From assembly GCA_947593515.1 (NCBI GenBank), contig CANQDQ010000005.1:1-64000 (forward strand): 64,000 nucleotides of DNA. The letters run 5' to 3'. This DNA is from an uncultured Bacteroidales bacterium. Its GTDB lineage: Bacteria > Bacteroidota > Bacteroidia > Bacteroidales > UBA11471. This document shows, one piece after another, positions 59,318 to 64,000 of the stretch; the first letter of the stretch is position 1; each line of letters begins with the position of its first letter. The position numbers were made by a program, and so were the translations under genes. Under the pieces are notes generated by a model. That model was not told the DNA's origin, searched no databases, and saw nothing but the letters and a program-made list of their open reading frames with translations.

Positions 59318-59348
59318 AAAAGCGAGTCGCTTTGCAGGCAGCTCGCTT
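59318..59348 (-). terminator. Terminator downstream of the AspT-like transporter gene
   Basis: AAAGCGAG...CTCGCTTT hairpin with T-run on the minus strand. Confidence 0.5.
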
Positions 59349-59357
59349 TCGGTCTTG

Positions 59358-61037
59358 TTATACAAAGCACAGAATCAGCAGCTGGGCGGTGAGCACCCGT
59401 AGAAACATGGTCAATGGATATACGGTGGAGTAGGCGACTGCCGGCGCATCGTTGCCCGAAACTTTGTTGGCGTATGCCAGTGCGGGAGGGTCGGTCATAC
59501 TGCCCGACAACAGACCCATGATAGTGAAGTAGTTGAGCTTGTAGCGCCACCGCGCGATGATGCCGATGACCAACATCGGAACAAGGGTGATGAGGAATCC
59601 CCAGAATACCCACAGCAGTCCGTCGCCGGTAAATACCGTCGCGGCGAAATTGCCGCCTGCCTCTATGCCGATACTGGCGAGAAAGAGGCAGATGCCTATT
59701 TCGCGCAGCATCAGGCTGGCGCTGGTCGAGGTGTATGTTACCAGTTTCATTTTATGCCCGAAGCGTCCTATCAGTATGGCTACCACCAACGGACCTCCGG
59801 CGAGTCCGAGTTTCATCGACGACGTCATACCCGGTATGGAGAGGGGCATACTGCCCAACAAAATACCCAAGAATATGCCGATGAAAATCGTAATCATGTT
59901 CGGTTCGTTCAACCGTTTCATGGAGTTGCCCAATCGCGATGCCAGTCGGTTGATGTCTTCCAGTTTTCCAACGACCGTGAGGCGGTCGCCGATTTGCAGC
60001 ACGAGGTTCGGTGTAACGAGCAAATCGACACCGGCGCGGTTCAGTCGGGTGGCGTTCAACCGGTAACCCATGCGCAGCCGCAGCGAGCCGATGGTGCGAC
60101 CGTTGTATTCCGACTTGGTAACGACGATGCGGCGCGACAGTACCGGCGAGGGTATTGCTTCCCAGTCCATTTCGACGATAGGACCGATAAAGGCTTTCAG
60201 CGCATCTTCGTCCTGCTCCGAAAGTACGGTCAGCAGCAAATCGCCCTGTCCGATGACGGTATTGTTGTCGGGAATGATTACTTCTCCGTTTTTCTGCACG
60301 CGCGATACCACGAAGTTGCGGTCGATGAGGGCTGCCAGTTTTTCGAGCGTCCGACCTACAATCAGTTGGTTTTCCACTTTGTAGGTTACGATATGGGGAG
60401 CCAGCGTACTGGCTTCGTTTTCATCTTCTATCTGTTTGGCTTCGGCATCGTTATTGATACGGAACACGAAACGGATAATGATTATCGCCAGAATGATGCC
60501 GATGACGCCCAACGGATAGGCGGCAGCATAACCCGACGCGATTTCGGGCACTTCGGTAATCTTTCCGTCGTATTGCAGCTGCGACAAGGTTTGCTGCGCG
60601 GCACCGAGTCCGGGCGTATTGGTTACCGCACCGGAGAGAATGCCCACCAGTTCGGGCATCGACACGCGGTCGTGCGCGATGGCGTAAATCGTGCAAACGA
60701 CAACGATATTTAGCAGCACGACGCCGGCGGCAAGCATATTGAGCCTCATGCCCCCTTTTTTGAACGAAGAGAAAAAGCCCGGTCCCACTTGCAGCCCGAT
60801 GGAATAGACGAACAAAATAAGTCCGAAATCTTTGGTGAAGTTCAGAATATTCTTTTCGGCGGTGAATCCGAAGTGGGCGACAAACAGCCCCACGAACAAC
60901 ACGAAAGTTACTCCCAATGAAATGCCGAATATTTTTTGCTTTCCCAAATAGACTCCCAACGCGATGACGAAAGCAAAAAGCAAAACGGTGTGAGCAACGG
61001 AATCGGTTGTGTACAATAGATTTTCAATCCAATTCAT
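59358..61037 (-). CDS. AspT/YidE-YbjL-type transporter with TrkA-C domains
   Basis: [87 protein letters not shown]. Confidence 0.9.
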   Translation of the reverse strand: MNWIENLLYTTDSVAHTVLLFAFVIALGVYLGKQKIFGISLGVTFVLFVGLFVAHFGFTAEKNILNFTKDFGLILFVYSIGLQVGPGFFSSFKKGGMRLNMLAAGVVLLNIVVVCTIYAIAHDRVSMPELVGILSGAVTNTPGLGAAQQTLSQLQYDGKITEVPEIASGYAAAYPLGVIGIILAIIIIRFVFRINNDAEAKQIEDENEASTLAPHIVTYKVENQLIVGRTLEKLAALIDRNFVVSRVQKNGEVIIPDNNTVIGQGDLLLTVLSEQDEDALKAFIGPIVEMDWEAIPSPVLSRRIVVTKSEYNGRTIGSLRLRMGYRLNATRLNRAGVDLLVTPNLVLQIGDRLTVVGKLEDINRLASRLGNSMKRLNEPNMITIFIGIFLGILLGSMPLSIPGMTSSMKLGLAGGPLVVAILIGRFGHKMKLVTYTSTSASLMLREIGICLFLASIGIEAGGNFAATVFTGDGLLWVFWGFLITLVPMLVIGIIARWRYKLNYFTIMGLLSGSMTDPPALAYANKVSGNDAPAVAYSTVYPLTMFLRVLTAQLLILCFV

Positions 61038-61238
61038 CTCTGTTTTGTTTTGAAAAATGGTTTGTTTTCTCCCGTCCGAAAACAGGCTGGCGGGAATTTC
61101 TTTTTTACCTTGATTTTTGCCGGCGCAAAGGTAGCGCTTTTATCGTTATCCGCAAAAAGATTTCAATCGTTTTGGAAAACCTTTCTGCCGTTTGTCGGGA
61201 AAAGTTTATTTTTGCAACGAAAAACAAACTTTTTCGAT

Positions 61239-61637
61239 ATGACGGTTTTGCATCGGGTTATCGTGGGCATCGGCTCCAACGCCGCCGACCGGGAAGCGAC
61301 GGTGGCGAAAGCGTGCGCCATGCTGGCGGCGCGATTCTTCGATTTCCGGGCTTCGTCGATATACACGACGCCTGCGGAGGGCAGTTGTGCAGGGGCACCC
61401 GATTATTGCAATGCCGTAGCCCTGTTTTCGACCGATACCGAATGCGAAACGCTGGAACGCTTTTTCAAAGGTATGGAAACCGATTTCGGTCGCACGCCCG
61501 AATGCAAGACGCTCGGACTTGTTCCGCTCGACATCGACGTCGTCGTGTGGGACGACCGCATACTGCGCCCTCGCGATATGGCGCGGGATTATATGCGCAT
61601 TGGGTTGCGACAGCTCGGCAAAACCTCTTTTCTCTAA
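61239..61637 (+). CDS. folK: 2-amino-4-hydroxy-6-hydroxymethyldihydropteridine diphosphokinase
   Basis: HRVIVGIGSNAADREATVAKACAML; YTTPAEGSCAGAPDYCNAVALF; PLDIDVVVWDDRILR. Confidence 0.82.
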   Translation: MTVLHRVIVGIGSNAADREATVAKACAMLAARFFDFRASSIYTTPAEGSCAGAPDYCNAVALFSTDTECETLERFFKGMETDFGRTPECKTLGLVPLDIDVVVWDDRILRPRDMARDYMRIGLRQLGKTSFL

Positions 61638-61729
61638 CGCAGAGCGCATCGTTTTCGTTCGGAAAAAGTCGGAAAGAAAAGTTTTTCCGATACCGAAAAA
61701 TGCTTCCCTTTCCGCTTGCTTTTATCCCG

Positions 61730-62803
61730 TTATTTGAATGCGACGTGTCCCGGACTCACTCCGGCAAATACCGTATTTTCTATTTCCCCGTCGGGCGTGA
61801 TGAAATATACCTTTCCCGACGTTGTATAGTCGCCGGCATCGGTTACCACCAACTTTTTCGTTATCGGATTCACCGTCAGGCTGTACGGCGCTACGCCTTC
61901 GGGAATGAAATGCCCTTCGCTCACGGCTTGGCTGTTCAAGTCGATGGTGTGGCTCGTGTAGGTAGTTTTGCCTGTTACATCGCTCCATTCCGATGAGTAG
62001 ACGTAGGCGATGTCGTCGTCCATACCGATGTCGGAAGCGGCGATGTTCAGCGTTTTCACCGTTTCGGTAGCAAGGTCGATGACGTAGAGATTCGACGGAA
62101 TATCTCCATAATTTCCGCGCGAGGTAACATAGAGATTGCCTTTGCCGTCGGCTTTGAGGTGATGCAGGTTTATCGCCACCTCTATTTTTTTTGATTCCGT
62201 GAACGTGGCGAGGTCGATTACCGATACCGTGCTGTCGTATTCTCCCGAAAGGTAGCTGTAGCCGCCGGAATTGGCGACGTAGAGTTTTCCGCCGACGACA
62301 GCCATTTCTTCTGGCTCGCGACCTACGCTTACGCTATCGACCACTTTGGCGGCGGCAATATCTATTTTATAAACTTGCGCAGTGTATGAACTTACATACG
62401 CGTAGCCGCCCTCGAAGCAGATGTAACGGCAGTTGGGCACATCGACGCCGGCAATGTGTTTGGCGCTGTCGGCGGTCATGATTTCGACCTTGTGCGAACC
62501 GTTCATTACGGCATACAGACGGTTTTCGTAGATTTTCAAATCCGTACCTGTACCGCCCAGCTCCATGGCGACTTCGGGATTGCGCGACGGATAGATATTG
62601 GTATAATACGTTCCGTCTTCGGCATCGAAGAAGTCGAGTGTCGCATTGTTTTGACCATAGTTGCCTTCGTTGAGCAGATAGAACGAACCGTTGCCGGGTG
62701 TCGTCGTTTGAGTGTCAGGCAGAAGCAGTTTTTCGTCTTCGTTGTTGCAGCCGCTCAGGAGAGCTGCCGCGCATAACCATGTGCATAAAAGACTTTTTTT
62801 CAT
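61730..62803 (-). CDS. YncE-like beta-propeller surface lipoprotein (BtuG-like)
   Basis: Lipobox AALLSGCNNEDEK; propeller repeats YVANSGGYSYLSGEYDSTVSVIDLATF, YVTSRGNYGDIPSNLYVIDLAT, FITPDGEIENTVFAGVSPGHVAF. Confidence 0.7.
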   Translation of the reverse strand: MKKSLLCTWLCAAALLSGCNNEDEKLLLPDTQTTTPGNGSFYLLNEGNYGQNNATLDFFDAEDGTYYTNIYPSRNPEVAMELGGTGTDLKIYENRLYAVMNGSHKVEIMTADSAKHIAGVDVPNCRYICFEGGYAYVSSYTAQVYKIDIAAAKVVDSVSVGREPEEMAVVGGKLYVANSGGYSYLSGEYDSTVSVIDLATFTESKKIEVAINLHHLKADGKGNLYVTSRGNYGDIPSNLYVIDLATETVKTLNIAASDIGMDDDIAYVYSSEWSDVTGKTTYTSHTIDLNSQAVSEGHFIPEGVAPYSLTVNPITKKLVVTDAGDYTTSGKVYFITPDGEIENTVFAGVSPGHVAFK

Positions 62804-62909
62804 ACGTAGATAGTTTTTAGGTGTTTAAGGGAACGTTTATTTTTTAATGCAAAACGGGTGCAAAGATACGACTTTTTTCAGTTGTGAGCTTTTTGTCTTT
62901 GCAGTCGTT

Positions 62910-64000
62910 TCATTGTTTGAGAAGCGGGGCATATCCGCTGCCCGACGACGTGGAGATGCGCACCATGTACAGCCCAGCCGACAGTGTTTCCACCGATACC
63001 GGTTCTCCTTTTTCCACCGGCGAGGAGAGCAGCCGCTGCCCGTCAAGGCTGAAAATGTCGACCGTCACGCTTTCTTCCGTATTTATCGTAAAATACCGTT
63101 GGGCGGGATTGGGGTAGATGCGGTATGTTTTTTCGGACATGGCAGTTTCTCGGTTGCTTGAAAGTCCCGAAACGGTTACGGATATTTCTTTCTCTACGGT
63201 TTTGCCGTTGGAGTTGAATACGACCGTCAGGGTCGCGGTGCCGTTACCGACCGGCTCTGCGATGAGCGAATCGTTTTCGATGCGGGCATCGAGCACGGCT
63301 TTATTTGTCGTAATCACCGATTTCACGATTGTGCAGGCAAGATTGTCGTCGTCGGACACTTTGTCGCCCAAATAGAGCGAGAAACGACGCTGTTCGGAGT
63401 CGAAGACGATTTTGTCGGGAAATTCATCAGAGACGACCGGTGCGGCAGTGTCGGGAAAAATGACTAACGCCGGAAACCAGTAATTGCTTTCCAAGTCGTA
63501 TTTGCCGGCGACTTTCCACGTTTCTCCGCCGTTTTTTGAAAGGCGAAGCATACGGTATTTCCGGCTTGTGTTCGAGCGATATATCATGGCATATATATCG
63601 TCGGTTACAGGGTGTATGCGGAATCCGGCATGATATAACGTCCAACTTCCGTCGTCGTACGTTCCGAAATCGAAAATTTCGGAACTCGATTCGTTGTCGA
63701 TGTCGTAACAATAGATGACGTCCTGTCCCCACCAATCGTTTGTTTGGGAATAAGCCCAATAGATTTTGTTCTCCTGATAGGAGGCACAAAACGGGTCGGC
63801 TGTCCACGCATACCACGATTCCGGCAGCGGCACGGGAACAGGGTGCTGTTCGGTTTTCAGCGTGTAGGGGTCGAGGCATACGAGGTTGTCGTTGCTGCTG
63901 AGCCACAGATTTCCGTCACGGGCGGGAATGACAGAGTTGTATTTTCCTTCGATGATGGTTTCCAGTGTATGCGTTTCCGTGTCGATAACCAGCAAGCCTT
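62910..64000 (-). CDS. DUF5074-like protein with C-terminal T9SS-type sorting domain (5' part outside window)
   Basis: C-term YRIYPNPAQRYFTINTEESVTVDIFSLDGQRLLSSPVEKGEPVSVETLSAGLYMVRIST; open at the right window edge. Confidence 0.7.
   Translation of the reverse strand, partial: GLLVIDTETHTLETIIEGKYNSVIPARDGNLWLSSNDNLVCLDPYTLKTEQHPVPVPLPESWYAWTADPFCASYQENKIYWAYSQTNDWWGQDVIYCYDIDNESSSEIFDFGTYDDGSWTLYHAGFRIHPVTDDIYAMIYRSNTSRKYRMLRLSKNGGETWKVAGKYDLESNYWFPALVIFPDTAAPVVSDEFPDKIVFDSEQRRFSLYLGDKVSDDDNLACTIVKSVITTNKAVLDARIENDSLIAEPVGNGTATLTVVFNSNGKTVEKEISVTVSGLSSNRETAMSEKTYRIYPNPAQRYFTINTEESVTVDIFSLDGQRLLSSPVEKGEPVSVETLSAGLYMVRISTSSGSGYAPLLKQ

Noticed and set aside
1-64000. CRISPR arrays, full tRNA/rRNA genes, transposase IS elements
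   Set aside because: No regularly spaced repeats, complete cloverleaf genes, rRNA or transposase ORFs recognised on either strand by eye; a tRNAscan/CRISPR search would be needed to exclude them formally.

Overview
This window reads as a Bacteroidales (Bacteroidota) chromosome segment. The support is TAnnTTTG-type -7 promoter boxes, Bacteroidota lipoprotein families, MutS2/Cbp1/DUF4827-type genes and a probable T9SS sorting tail; no full tRNA, rRNA or CRISPR array was recognised. Left end (1-~5.1 kb): the AT-rich terminus of an integrative element (RepA-like ATPase, DUF3853-like protein, uncharacterised coiled-coil protein, DUF1016/YhcG-type nuclease, tyrosine integrase). It ends beside a 24-nt sequence resembling the 3' end of a tRNA (candidate att site). 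Just outside lies a small AT-rich two-gene module, a STAS-like/HATPase protein plus a DUF4325-like STAS protein, with its own promoter. Next are an orphan Wza/Wzz-type export pair and largely housekeeping loci: glyA, flavin reductase, pyrI, pyrB, glycosyltransferases, OPT transporter, SGNH+MBOAT pair, DHH phosphoesterase, glmM, rsmG, queF, queA, sirtuin, FKBPs, ribF, mscL, trxB, lolA-like, ftsK, trkH/trkA, dxs, mutS2, rsmI, gdhA, MacAB-TolC-like efflux with LytTR two-component system, AspT-like transporter, folK, and a BtuG-like/T9SS pair. The most notable signals are: (1) the STAS/HATPase partner-switch-like module; (2) a pyrB leader with a promoter, a 55-aa ORF, an internal intrinsic terminator and an ATGA overlap with pyrB, which looks like a pyrBI-type attenuator; (3) the nuclease plus unknown-protein pair in the mobile element, with an in-frame palindromic repeat in the nuclease gene; (4) a candidate sRNA upstream of mutS2.
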